DNA of 64,000 bases from Xanthomonas sp. 3793 (lineage in GTDB: Bacteria; Pseudomonadota; Gammaproteobacteria; Xanthomonadales; Xanthomonadaceae), in the NCBI RefSeq assembly GCF_024806835.1, contig NZ_JANTYU010000002.1:656233-720232 (forward strand). The letters are read 5' to 3'. A model generated the notes under the pieces. That model was not told the origin of the DNA. It did no database searches and was given only the letters and a program-made list of their open reading frames with translations. The number at the start of each line of letters is the position of its first letter. Within the stretch, counting starts at the first letter, position 1. The position numbers were made by a program, and so were the translations under genes. Positions 36,484 through 45,633 of the stretch are shown piece after piece.

Positions 36484-37308
36484 TTACTGTTGGGTCGGCA
36501 CGCGGGTGTTGCCGGCAACATCGCTGACGTCGATATCGCCGCTGCCCTTGCGCGCAACGCTGACGTCGCCGTGCACCTTGTGCACACTCAGTGCGCCGGA
36601 GTTGACCGCTTCCACGCCGACATCGCCTTGCACATCGTCGATGTCCACATCGCCGGAGCCGATCGTGCCGAGCTTGACGTTGCCTGCAACGCCGCGCAGC
36701 TTGACGTCACCCGAACCGACCTTGCCGATCTCGGCCGCGCCACGTATCTGCGTGGCCTTGAGATCGCCCGAGCCGACCGCCAGCACGCGCAGCGACCCCA
36801 TGTCTTCCAGCTCGATATCGCCGGAACCGACCTTGGCGGTGACCCGGCCCTTGGTGCGGCGGATGGCCATGTCGCCGGAACCGACATCGGCACTCACCGC
36901 AGCAGCGCCACTGATCTCGGCGTCACCGGAGCCGACGTCGAATTGCACCAGGAGCGAGTCCGGCACGCTGCCGCGCAGGTCCAGGTAGGAGTAGCTGTCG
37001 CCGATGGAGATGCGCAGCGGGCGATCATCGGCCAGCGTCACCACCAGCTTGTCGCCGTCGCGCTTCTGGGTGACGGTCAGGCCCTTGAGCAGATCGGCCC
37101 TGGCAGCACAGGCGCGGCCGCCAAGACGCCCGCTGTTGCCCGGCGCAGCGTCCAGATGCAGATCGTTGGAGGCGACCTCGAACAGCACCGACTTCACTCC
37201 GCTCAGCTTCAGCTCCAGGCTGCGCGGTTCGGAAAATTTGCATTGCTCCTCGGCAGACGCAGCGCCAGGCAGTGCGAACAGGATGGCCAGGGTCAAAGGC
37301 AGGCGCAT
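36484..37308 (-). CDS. Secreted DUF4097-type beta-repeat protein
   Basis: The 274-residue product has a signal peptide (MRLPLTLAILFALPGAASAE). From about residue 120 to the end it carries seven or more VGSGD/GSGDI-type repeats about 18-20 residues apart (VGSGDAEI, VGSGDMAI, VGSGDIEL, VGSGDLKA, VGSGDVKL, IGSGDVDI, KGSGDIDV). This predicts a right-handed beta-solenoid. Two Cys residues (about 23 and 67) may pair. It is encoded between the ABC permease and the lipoproteins and probably acts in the periplasm with them. Confidence 0.8.
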   Translation of the reverse strand: MRLPLTLAILFALPGAASAEEQCKFSEPRSLELKLSGVKSVLFEVASNDLHLDAAPGNSGRLGGRACAARADLLKGLTVTQKRDGDKLVVTLADDRPLRISIGDSYSYLDLRGSVPDSLLVQFDVGSGDAEISGAAAVSADVGSGDMAIRRTKGRVTAKVGSGDIELEDMGSLRVLAVGSGDLKATQIRGAAEIGKVGSGDVKLRGVAGNVKLGTIGSGDVDIDDVQGDVGVEAVNSGALSVHKVHGDVSVARKGSGDIDVSDVAGNTRVPTQQ

Positions 37309-37317
37309 GGGAGGTCC

Positions 37318-38304
37318 TCAGGCTTCGGAGCGCCGGCGGCGCAGGTAGATGGAAGCGGCGATCAGCGCGATGCCGATGGCGGCGCCGATCCAGATGTCGG
37401 GATCGGCATAAACCCGCGAACTGTCGGTGTGCTGCAACGCCCACTGCACCAGGTCGCTGGGGTTGCTCATCGCACTGCTGTCCAGATTGCCGCTGACGGC
37501 AAGCGGCGACCAGGTGCCGGGCAGGGCGCTGAGCAGGCCGCGATAGCCGACGATGTACCAGATGTCGCCGATCGGCAGCGACACGCCGGGCATCGCCGAC
37601 AGGATGCTCAACATCACGCAGGCCAGCAGCGGAAACAGCACCGCCCACAGGAACGGCTTGCTGCTGGCCCAGGCCGAACAGAACATCAGCCAGCCCACGG
37701 TCGGCAGCGACCACAGCAGGCCCATCGGCACGGTCCGCAGCATCAGCCACAACAACGAGAACGGATGCGAGTGCGTGGCCAGCCCCCATGGATTGGGCAC
37801 CCCGGCGATCAACGCGCCGCCGATGGCGATCAGCCATAACGCCAGGCCGACCAGCACGCCGATGGCGATTGCGACCAGCGGCGCCAGCAACAATGCCCAG
37901 GCGGCCTTGGACAGCACCGTCTGCACATCGGACACCGGCAGCGATTTCCAGAACAGCACGCTGCGGTCGCGGCGGTCGTCGTACAGGCTGCCCAGCGAAT
38001 AGAAGAACACCACGAACGCCAGGACCACCGAGGCGATACCGACGCCGCCGAGCAGCAGGCCATCGCCGACCTGGCCCAGCGTGCGGGTGTATTCGGCCAG
38101 ATCGTTCATCGTCATGCTGTCGCCGACCATGTTGCGGCGTGCGCTGATCGCCCCGATCACCGCGCCCAGCAGCGCGAAGAACACCGCGATGCCGCCGGTG
38201 ATGACCTGTGCCCAGACGAAGCCGCCACGGTGTTCCCAGTACTCGCGTTTGAGCAACCAGCCGAACGTGCGGGCGGGAGAAGCTTGGTGGGTGAGTGCAT
38301 TCAT
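37318..38304 (-). CDS. ABC transporter permease (ABC-2 type)
   Basis: I start at the ATG at 38304 (MNALTHQASPARTFGWLLKR), 328 residues; the longer frame overlaps the ATPase gene. There is an N-terminal cytoplasmic segment and about six to seven hydrophobic segments: for example about 34-53 (ITGGIAVFFALLGAVIGAIS), 84-104 (VGIASVVLAFVVFFYSLGSL), 128-150 and 195-235. The layout fits ABC-2 permeases that partner separate ATPases. Start and stop overlap between ATPase and permease (ATGA) show translational coupling. Substrate unknown. Confidence 0.82.
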   Translation of the reverse strand: MNALTHQASPARTFGWLLKREYWEHRGGFVWAQVITGGIAVFFALLGAVIGAISARRNMVGDSMTMNDLAEYTRTLGQVGDGLLLGGVGIASVVLAFVVFFYSLGSLYDDRRDRSVLFWKSLPVSDVQTVLSKAAWALLLAPLVAIAIGVLVGLALWLIAIGGALIAGVPNPWGLATHSHPFSLLWLMLRTVPMGLLWSLPTVGWLMFCSAWASSKPFLWAVLFPLLACVMLSILSAMPGVSLPIGDIWYIVGYRGLLSALPGTWSPLAVSGNLDSSAMSNPSDLVQWALQHTDSSRVYADPDIWIGAAIGIALIAASIYLRRRRSEA

Positions 38305-39176
38305 GCGTAGGTCCCCTTCATGACCGCGACGAACAGGTCGGCAAGGCCGGGATTGCGGGTTTCGCCAAAACGGGCGAGCTGCGCTTTCGGCTCGCCATCG
38401 AACAGCATGACGGTCTTGCCGAACGGCAGGCTGCGCTCGTCGATCGGTTTCATGGCTCTGGCAGCGTCCAGGTGCTCGGCACTGACCAGCACCTCGGTGT
38501 AGCGCTCGGCGACGTTTTCCATGTCGGCGGTCAGCACGATGCGGCCGTCGCGGATGAACATCACATCGGTGAGGATGTGTTCGATCTCTTCGACCTGGTG
38601 GGTGGTGACGATGATGGTCTTCTGCTCGTCGAAGTAATCCTCCAGCAGGCGCTGGTAGAACTGCTTGCGATACAGGATGTCCAGGCCCAGGGTGGGTTCG
38701 TCCAGCACCAGGATGCGCGCGTCGATGGCCATCACCAGCGCCAGATGCAACTGCACGATCATGCCCTTGGACAATTCGCGCACCCGCGATTTGCGGTTGA
38801 GCTGGGTGTTGGCCAGAAAGCGTTCGCACTTGGCGCGATCGAAGCGCGGATGCACGCCGGCAACGAAATCGATCGCTTCGCCCACCCGCAGCCAGCGCGG
38901 CAGCACCGCCACGTCGGCGATGAAGCAGACCTCGTTCATCAGCGCGTTGCGCTGGGTGCGCGGGTCCATGCCCAGCACCTTCAACTCGCCATCGAAGTCG
39001 GTCAGCCCCAGCACGGCCTTGAGCGCGGTGGTCTTGCCGGCGCCGTTGGGGCCGATCAATCCGACGATGCGGCCCGGGGCGATGGTGAAGCTGGTGTTGT
39101 CCAGCGCCAGCCGATGTTTGTAAGCCTTACGCAGGCCACGCGCGTCGACGACATGGTCGGTGGAGACGGCGGTCAT
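38301..39176 (-). CDS. ABC transporter ATP-binding protein
   Basis: I start at the ATG at 39176 (MTAVSTDHVVDARGLRKAYK), 291 residues, overlapping the GntR gene by 4 nt. Walker A is GPNGAGKTT (about 44-52), the signature motif is LSKGM in place of LSGGQ (about 137-141), Walker B is ILVLDEPTLGLD (about 156-167) and the H-loop is TTHQ. The variant signature is common in ABC-2 exporters of the YtrB and Nat type. The C-terminal 70 residues are a variable extension. It energises the permease at 37318. Confidence 0.9.
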   Translation of the reverse strand: MTAVSTDHVVDARGLRKAYKHRLALDNTSFTIAPGRIVGLIGPNGAGKTTALKAVLGLTDFDGELKVLGMDPRTQRNALMNEVCFIADVAVLPRWLRVGEAIDFVAGVHPRFDRAKCERFLANTQLNRKSRVRELSKGMIVQLHLALVMAIDARILVLDEPTLGLDILYRKQFYQRLLEDYFDEQKTIIVTTHQVEEIEHILTDVMFIRDGRIVLTADMENVAERYTEVLVSAEHLDAARAMKPIDERSLPFGKTVMLFDGEPKAQLARFGETRNPGLADLFVAVMKGTYA

Positions 39177-39535
39177 GGTGTTTTCCCCTGTGGCAACAGA
39201 TCGTCGATGGACAGGCCCAGGCGCTGGATGCGTTCCAGTACCGCCGGCCATTCTTCATTCAAGAAGCGGTCGCGTTCGCTTCCGCGCAGCTTCTGTGCGG
39301 CTTCCGGGGTCATGAACATGCCCAGGCCGCGGCGTTTTTCCACCAGGTTCTCGTCGGCCAACTCCTGGTAGGCGCGCGAGACGGTGATGGGGTTGAGTTG
39401 GTAGTCCGCCGCCACCTGGCGCACCGAAGGCAGGGCGTCGCCAGGTTTGAGGATTCCATCGAGCATCATGGCAATGACCCGTTCCTTGAGTTGGCGATAG
39501 ATGGGAGCGCCGTCGCTCCACTGGATGTCGTTCAT
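39173..39535 (-). CDS. GntR-family regulator, YtrA subfamily
   Basis: The 120-residue product starts MNDIQWSDGAPIYRQLKERV. It has the winged-helix domain (DGILKPGDALPSVRQVAADYQLNPITVSRAYQEL, about residues 26-60) and the wing (DENLVEKRRGLGMFM), followed only by a short helical tail of about 45 residues, as in YtrA. YtrA-type regulators repress their own ABC transporter operon. It is the second gene of the operon, and inverted repeats overlap the operon promoter (39811-39858), which fits autorepression. Confidence 0.92.
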   Translation of the reverse strand: MNDIQWSDGAPIYRQLKERVIAMMLDGILKPGDALPSVRQVAADYQLNPITVSRAYQELADENLVEKRRGLGMFMTPEAAQKLRGSERDRFLNEEWPAVLERIQRLGLSIDDLLPQGKTP

Positions 39536-39537
39536 GA

Positions 39538-39786
39538 TCAGCTCCGTGGGCGCAGAACCTGCGCGAAGGAGAAATAGGGCATCGACAGCGAGGCACGCAG
39601 GTGCCGGCTGGGCCGGGTGCGTCCCTCGGGGGGAGTTGTCGCGTTTTCCGTAACCGCCTCCGACACGCCATAATCGGCGCCGGACTCCGTGACCTGACTG
39701 GAAGCGGCTCCCAGCCAACCAATGGCAAACAGGGTGCTGCCGAGCAGCAACAGCGGAACTGGTCGCCTGACACGTGTGCTGTTCAT
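39538..39786 (-). CDS. Small membrane-anchored protein, first gene of the GntR-ABC operon
   Basis: An 82-residue frame starting MNSTRVRRPVPLLLLGSTLF, with an AGGGGG ribosome binding site six bases before the ATG. Residues about 9-30 form a hydrophobic signal anchor or uncleaved signal peptide. The rest is polar and rich in Ser, Thr, Glu and Arg. It ends 2 bp before the GntR start. Position and ribosome binding site argue that it is translated. I do not recognise a family; it may be a small regulator or subunit of the transporter, or a leader peptide. Confidence 0.6.
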   Translation of the reverse strand: MNSTRVRRPVPLLLLGSTLFAIGWLGAASSQVTESGADYGVSEAVTENATTPPEGRTRPSRHLRASLSMPYFSFAQVLRPRS

Positions 39787-39810
39787 GCTTTCCCCCTGCG
39801 TTGGATGACT

Positions 39811-39858
39811 GGTGTTGTATTCAACTATAACACCGACACGCAGGCAGTCAACTGCCTG
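39811..39858 (-). promoter_or_regulatory. Promoter with two palindromic operators for the GntR-ABC operon
   Basis: On the minus strand TTGACT (39851-39846), 16 bp and TATAGT (39829-39824) form a strong -35/-10 pair about 40 bp before the first gene. GGTGTTGTA-N6-TATAACACC (39811-39834) is a 9-bp inverted repeat with one mismatch and covers the -10. CAGGCAGT-CA-ACTGCCTG (39841-39858) is a perfect 8-bp inverted repeat over the -35. One or both are likely binding sites of the GntR regulator. The divergent peroxidase gene starts 64 bp to the right and could share control. Confidence 0.7.
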
Positions 39859-39921
39859 TCATACCCAACTGATGGCACCCCGCGCAAAACTGGGTGCCGC
39901 ACTATCTTCGAGGGCCTGCCA

Positions 39922-40479
39922 ATGTTGCTCAACCGTCTATTGGTCGTTGTATTTGCTGGTTTTTTTGCCAGCTCGGCGCTGGCCGCCGGAGCGCCGTTGC
40001 TGGATCTGGAGTACCGCCCGCTGGCCGGCAAGGCGCCAATCAACCTGAACCATAGTTACGGCGGCAAGGTGGTGATGGTGGTCAATACCGCCAGCAAATG
40101 CGGCTTCACCCCGCAGTACGAAGGCCTGGAAGCGCTCAACCAGCGCTTCGCCAGCCGGGGGTTTGCGGTGCTGGGCTTTCCGTCCAACGATTTCCAGGGA
40201 CAGGAACCGGGATCTGAGAAGCAGATCCAGGAATTCTGCACGCTGACCTATGGCGTCAAGTTCCCGATGTTTGAGAAGGTGCATGTGCTGGGCAAGCAGG
40301 CGACGCCGCTGTATCAGCGCCTGACGCAGGCCACCGGCGTGGCGCCGGGCTGGAACTTCCACAAGTATTTGATTGGGCGCGATGGACGCGTGGTGGCGCA
40401 GTTCCCCAGCAAGATCAAACCGGACGATCCGAGCGTTGTGGCGGCGATCGAACGCGAGCTCAATGCGCAGTCGCGCTGA
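39922..40479 (+). CDS. Periplasmic glutathione-peroxidase-family protein
   Basis: I start at the ATG at 39922 (MLLNRLLVVVFAGFFASSAL), giving 185 residues with a cleavable signal peptide ending near ALAAG; longer upstream frames run through the promoter. The thiol-peroxidase fold has the catalytic Cys in NTASKCGFTPQYEGLE (about 52-67), the Gln of FPSNDFQGQEPG (about 87-98) and the Trp-Asn pair in GWNFHKYL (about 144-151). The family reduces H2O2 or lipid hydroperoxides, often with thioredoxin. Export is unusual for the bacterial BtuE type and places it in the periplasm. Confidence 0.88.
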   Translation: MLLNRLLVVVFAGFFASSALAAGAPLLDLEYRPLAGKAPINLNHSYGGKVVMVVNTASKCGFTPQYEGLEALNQRFASRGFAVLGFPSNDFQGQEPGSEKQIQEFCTLTYGVKFPMFEKVHVLGKQATPLYQRLTQATGVAPGWNFHKYLIGRDGRVVAQFPSKIKPDDPSVVAAIERELNAQSR

Positions 40480-40569
40480 GCGCGGCTCTCGCAACGCCGC
40501 GTGCGCATGCGACAATGCGTGTTCAGCGCCGTCGGTGGCGTGTCTTTTCACTTTCGGGAAGTGCATCGA

Positions 40570-41541
40570 ATGAAGATGGGAAAGCGCGGCGCGGCGGCGT
40601 CGCTACTGATGGTGGCAATGACGGCTTCGATGCCGGCGATGTCGCAGCAACCGGCCGCAGCGGCCACCAAGGAGAAGCCAGTTTTGAATGCATCGTCTGA
40701 GAAGAGCACGCGCGACAACGTCAGCTACGCCATCGGTATGGACGTGGCGCGCTCGTTCGAGCCGATTGCCCAGGACATCGATCTGAGCGCGATGCAACGC
40801 GCCATCGAAAATGCCTTCAAGGGTGGCAAGCCGCTGTTGTCCGACGAGCAGACTCAGGCGACCGATACCGCATTGCGCACCGCGCTGGCCGCCCGTAACG
40901 GCCAGCAGGTGCCGGGCATGGCGCCGGGCTCCACGCCGGCCGCGCCGTCCAAGGAAAACGTCGGCTTGATGCTCGGCGACCGCGCGGTCGGCCCGTCGCT
41001 GGCCGGCATCAAGGACGAGATCGATCTGTCGATCCTGATGGAAGCGGTGCGGACCGTGTTCGCCAAGGGCACCACCCGTCTGACCCAGCAGGAAGCCGCT
41101 GCCACCATGCAGGCGTTCGCCGCTGCCAAACAGGGCGCTGCCGGTGCCAAGAATCGCGAAGAAGGCAACGCCTTCCTTGCCAAGAACAAGACCGAGAAAG
41201 GCGTGATCACCACCGCGTCCGGCCTGCAGTACATGGTGCTGCGCCAGGGCAGCGGCGAGCGCCCGATGCGGACCAACAAGGTGCGTGTGAACTACGAAGG
41301 CAAGCTGCTCAGCGGGCAGGTCTTCGACAGTTCGTACCAGCGCGGCCAGCCGGCCGAGTTCGGTCTGGATCAAGTCATTCCCGGCTGGACCGAGGGCGTC
41401 GCCTTGATGCCGGTCGGTTCGAAATATCGTTTCTGGATTCCATCCAACTTGGCCTATGGCCCGAACGGCACGCAGGGGGGGCCGATCGGACCAGACGCAA
41501 CGTTGACGTTCGATGTCGAACTGATGGGTATCCTTCCCTGA
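40570..41541 (+). CDS. FKBP-type peptidyl-prolyl isomerase (Mip/FkpA-like) with duplicated N-domain
   Basis: I start at the ATG at 40570 (MKMGKRGAAASLLMVAMTAS), 323 residues with a signal peptide to about residue 25. Two successive segments look like the helical FKBP_N dimerisation domain: about 46-110 (NVSYAIGMDVARSFEP, IDLSAMQRAIENAFKGGKPL) and about 127-190 (KENVGLMLGDRAVGPSL, IDLSILMEAVRTVFAKGTTR). The catalytic FKBP domain covers about 232-323 (VNYEGKLLSGQVFDSSY, VIPGWTEGV, IPSNLAYGPNG). It folds or isomerises proteins in the periplasm. Mip-type isomerases are virulence-linked in several pathogens. Confidence 0.9.
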   Translation: MKMGKRGAAASLLMVAMTASMPAMSQQPAAAATKEKPVLNASSEKSTRDNVSYAIGMDVARSFEPIAQDIDLSAMQRAIENAFKGGKPLLSDEQTQATDTALRTALAARNGQQVPGMAPGSTPAAPSKENVGLMLGDRAVGPSLAGIKDEIDLSILMEAVRTVFAKGTTRLTQQEAAATMQAFAAAKQGAAGAKNREEGNAFLAKNKTEKGVITTASGLQYMVLRQGSGERPMRTNKVRVNYEGKLLSGQVFDSSYQRGQPAEFGLDQVIPGWTEGVALMPVGSKYRFWIPSNLAYGPNGTQGGPIGPDATLTFDVELMGILP

Positions 41542-41565
41542 TCCCCCACAGGAGTACCCCCACCC

Positions 41566-42904
<1,339 letters not shown>

Positions 42905-42912
<8 letters not shown>

Positions 42913-43141
42913 GCAACTCTCGCCGCGCGACCAGGAACTGGACGCGCGGTTGGTGGAACTGGAAACGCGCCTCTCCTTTCAGGAGCAGGCGCTCAATGAA
43001 CTGAGTGAAGCACTTGCGGACGCCCGTTTGACGGGCGCCCGCAATGCCGAACTGATCCGCCACCTGCTCGAGGACCTGGGCAAGGTGCGCTCCACGTTGT
43101 TTGCCGATGCAGCGGACGAACCGCCGCCTCCGCACTATTGA
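42905..43141 (+). CDS. slyX: SlyX family protein
   Basis: The 78-residue protein ([20 protein letters not shown]) is a coiled-coil through residues 8-60 with the SlyX pattern [20 protein letters not shown] and ends in the family's typical PPPPHY. Function is unknown; it is a small cytoplasmic protein. Its start lies inside the last codons of ugd (8-nt overlap), suggesting coupled translation. Confidence 0.93.
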
Positions 43142-43159
43142 TTGCAGATTGCCACCGCC

Positions 43160-43897
43160 ATGAGCGATACCTTACGTGACCAGTTGCTTGGCCTGGGCTT
43201 CAAGTCCGCGCCCAAGCCCGAACGCAAACCCGACGCACGGCCTGCCGCGCGTCAGCATGGCAATGGTGGCAAGCCCGCGCCCGGCGGCAACAGGCCGGGT
43301 GGCCAGGGCAGGGGACCGCAGCGGCCGCACGCCGCTGCGGCGACCGATGCAGCCGGCGCACGTAAAAGCGATGGCCGGCCCGACCGGCGCCACGATGGCA
43401 AGCCGGCAGCGTCGCCGCGCCCGCAACAACCCAATGCAGACCGACGCGGCCCCCGGCCGGCGCGCACGCGCGAGGACATCGACCTGGCCAAGGCCTATGC
43501 GATCCGTGCGCAGCGCGAAAAGGACGAGCGCATCGAAGCCGAGCGGCTGAAGCAGGAAGAAGCACGCCTGCGTCGCGAAGCCAAGGCCAAGCTCGAAGAA
43601 CTGCTCAAGGACAAGGGCCTGAACCATGCCGATGCCGACATCGCGCGGCATTTCCCGTATGGCGGCAAGATCAAGCGCATCTACGTCACCGCCGATCAGC
43701 TCAAGGCGCTCAACGCCGGCGAGCTGGGCGTGCTGCAACTCAACGGCCGCTACCTGCTGGTGACCGCCGAGGTGCTCGCCGAGGCCGAATCCGTATTCGC
43801 GCCGTCGGTCGCCCTGAAGGTGGACCCGAATGCACCGGCAGGCGACGACCCGTACGCCGATCCCAAATACCAGGTGCCCGACGATCTGGTCTGGTAA
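43160..43897 (+). CDS. DUF2058 (YaiL-type) nucleoprotein-like
   Basis: I start at the ATG at 43160 (MSDTLRDQLLGLGFKSAPKP), 245 residues. The N-terminal helix is typical of the family. Residues about 18-105 form a basic, Pro/Gly/Gln/Arg-rich disordered stretch. A charged coiled coil follows (AYAIRAQREKDERIEAERLK, about 115-155), then a compact C-terminal domain (GGKIKRIYVTADQLKALNAG). The disordered basic region is longer than in E. coli YaiL. Family members are predicted nucleic-acid-associated proteins. It follows slyX directly and is closed by a terminator. Confidence 0.88.
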   Translation: MSDTLRDQLLGLGFKSAPKPERKPDARPAARQHGNGGKPAPGGNRPGGQGRGPQRPHAAAATDAAGARKSDGRPDRRHDGKPAASPRPQQPNADRRGPRPARTREDIDLAKAYAIRAQREKDERIEAERLKQEEARLRREAKAKLEELLKDKGLNHADADIARHFPYGGKIKRIYVTADQLKALNAGELGVLQLNGRYLLVTAEVLAEAESVFAPSVALKVDPNAPAGDDPYADPKYQVPDDLVW

Positions 43898-43926
43898 CAC
43901 CTTGATCCACTGATGATGTGACACCT

Positions 43927-43954
43927 GGGCACCTGTTGGGTGCCCTTGTTGTTT
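43927..43954 (+). terminator. Intrinsic-type terminator after the DUF2058 gene
   Basis: GGGCACC (43927-43933) pairs perfectly with GGTGCCC (43939-43945) around a 5-nt loop, followed by TTGTTGTTTG. It starts 30 bp after the stop codon. The T-rich tail is interrupted by Gs, so termination may be partial. Confidence 0.65.
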
Positions 43955-44338
43955 GCGATGTTTTCCATGCCATGCAACGTTGGATGCGCTTGCATCGTGC
44001 TGGTGCAGCCCGTTTCATATCGTCTCGTGTAATGCAGTTGCCCGCTGCACGCTGCGTCTGGGTCGGCCTAACAATCTGTCGCCGATCAAGTCGGCAATCG
44101 ATGCCCTCTTGTAGGGCGACAACTGGCGCGAACACTGGCAATTGCTTATCGATTCCGAGCGCTGCCGTGCATCTGTCTGGATGTTCTTTGCAGGCCGCCG
44201 GTTGCGGTTCAGCGACGGGAGTACAGTCGCTATACAGGCTGGTCACGGCCAGGGCCGCACTATGCGCGCCATTACAGATTGGCGCTCGCAGTCTTCGAGT
44301 CTGTTGCGTCGTGGCTCACTTCCCGATTGGTGCTGCAT
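43955..44338. other. Gene-free stretch before the outer-membrane barrel gene
   Basis: About 380 bp lacking a convincing gene. The composition is less GC-rich than the surrounding genes. It must contain the promoter of the 44339 gene, but I cannot identify a clear -35/-10 pair. No dispersed repeat is present. Confidence 0.4.
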
Positions 44339-45172
44339 ATGTCCACATCCTCGAAATGCATGAAGCCCTGCGCTGGCGAATCGACTTCATCGGCCACGGG
44401 TAACGCACTGCGTTCGCATGCCGGTCGCCTGCTCGCGTCGTTCGGCGTAGTGTTTGCGGCGTGTGGTGCGAGTCCGCACGCATCTGCGCAGTCGGAAGAT
44501 GCGCCAGCCTTTGATCGTCCCGGCATCCCGTTCGCTGCCGAGGTGCTGCAGCCCGGTGCGTTCGCCTGGGAGCAGGGATTGCCCGATGCCAGTACCGACC
44601 GTGCAGATGGTCAGCGCACGACGCTGTATACCGCTGACACTGTACTGCGTCTGGGGCTGTCACAGCAGGTGGAGCTGCAACTGGGCAGCGACAGTTACAA
44701 CTGGCAGCACGGCGGTGGCGCGCGTGTCCGGGGTGGCGGCGACAGCCATGTCGGTTTGAAGGTCGCCTTGCCGTCGCGATCGGAGAGTTTTCATTGGGCG
44801 GCACTTGGCACCTATAGCGTGCCGACCGGCAGCCCCGCTTTCAGCGATGGGTATTCACGCGAGCTCGGGGTGACTGCATCCTGGGATCTGTCGCAGCAGC
44901 GCGCGCTGGCCTTGTACGTCAACTACGCACGCGACAACGACGGGCACACCTGGACGTTCTCGCCCAACTACACGTTTTTCTCGGGCGAGCATTTCAGCAG
45001 TTACGTGGAAGCGGGTCTGGATACCGGCAGCGAGCATTCGCGGGTGGCGGGTGCTGGCGGCGCCTGGCAGCTGCCGCATGCGATGCAGCTCGATGTCTCG
45101 GTGCTGCGTGGGCTGACGTCGGAAAGCCCTGATTGGCAGGGTGGGATCGGGTTGTCGATCGCGTTTCAGTAA
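44339..45172 (+). CDS. Putative outer-membrane beta-barrel (phenol-degradation MetA-like transporter family)
   Basis: From the ATG at 44339 (MSTSSKCMKPCAGESTSSAT) the product has 277 residues; another ATG seven codons later is equally possible. A signal-peptide-like stretch follows (LLASFGVVFAACGASPHASA, about 30-50). The rest is alternating amphipathic strands with aromatic girdle residues (LRLGLSQQVELQLGSDSYNW, YVNYARDNDGHTWTFSPNYT), ending in GGIGLSIAFQ with a terminal aromatic-Gln typical of barrels. It resembles the PF13557 outer-membrane group. It stands alone; its cargo is unknown. Confidence 0.7.
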   Translation: MSTSSKCMKPCAGESTSSATGNALRSHAGRLLASFGVVFAACGASPHASAQSEDAPAFDRPGIPFAAEVLQPGAFAWEQGLPDASTDRADGQRTTLYTADTVLRLGLSQQVELQLGSDSYNWQHGGGARVRGGGDSHVGLKVALPSRSESFHWAALGTYSVPTGSPAFSDGYSRELGVTASWDLSQQRALALYVNYARDNDGHTWTFSPNYTFFSGEHFSSYVEAGLDTGSEHSRVAGAGGAWQLPHAMQLDVSVLRGLTSESPDWQGGIGLSIAFQ

Positions 45173-45571
45173 TCGAGCAATGGCAGCGCACGAACGCATG
45201 CGACGCAGAGGCGCGACATCGGGTGCTGCTTGATTATTGGGGGCATGCCCCGGTAACAGTGCCGCCTCTGGCCAACGGTGCTTGCGTGACCACGATTCAT
45301 CGAGCTGGAAACGTCATTGGGTGTCGGTAGACAGGTGGGCGAAGCGAGTGTGGGGTTCGCGTGCGGCGCCAAGGACAGCGTATCGGCAACTCACGCCGCG
45401 TCTGCTGGAAGCTGGAGCAACCTGTTGTTGCCGACGGATGCAGCGACTCGATGAGGTGCCGACATTGGGGAAGCCTCTGGCGCCGGCCGGCAAGGGCGGT
45501 AGTCCAGGCTGCACCGAGAGCACCATGCCCATGCTGCACTGCCGCATGCATTGAATGGCGGGAAAAGGCTT
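45173..45571. other. Gene-free stretch upstream of the LacI-type regulator
   Basis: About 400 bp with no convincing gene. Frames on the minus strand antisense to the regulator extend through it but look like noise. Its right edge touches the palindromic operator at 45572. Confidence 0.4.
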
Positions 45572-45589
45572 AATTGGATCGATCCAATT
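45572..45589. promoter_or_regulatory. 18-bp perfect palindrome, probable LacI-family operator
   Basis: AATTGGATCGATCCAATT is a perfect even palindrome with a central CG, the form expected of LacI-family operators. It lies 45 bp before the TTG start of the LacI-type gene that opens the sugar operon. Autoregulation and sugar-controlled expression of the operon are the natural reading. Confidence 0.7.
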
Positions 45590-45633
45590 CCAGTCCATTG
45601 CATGCACGTGTTTCATTCAGCGGAGTCCGGCGC

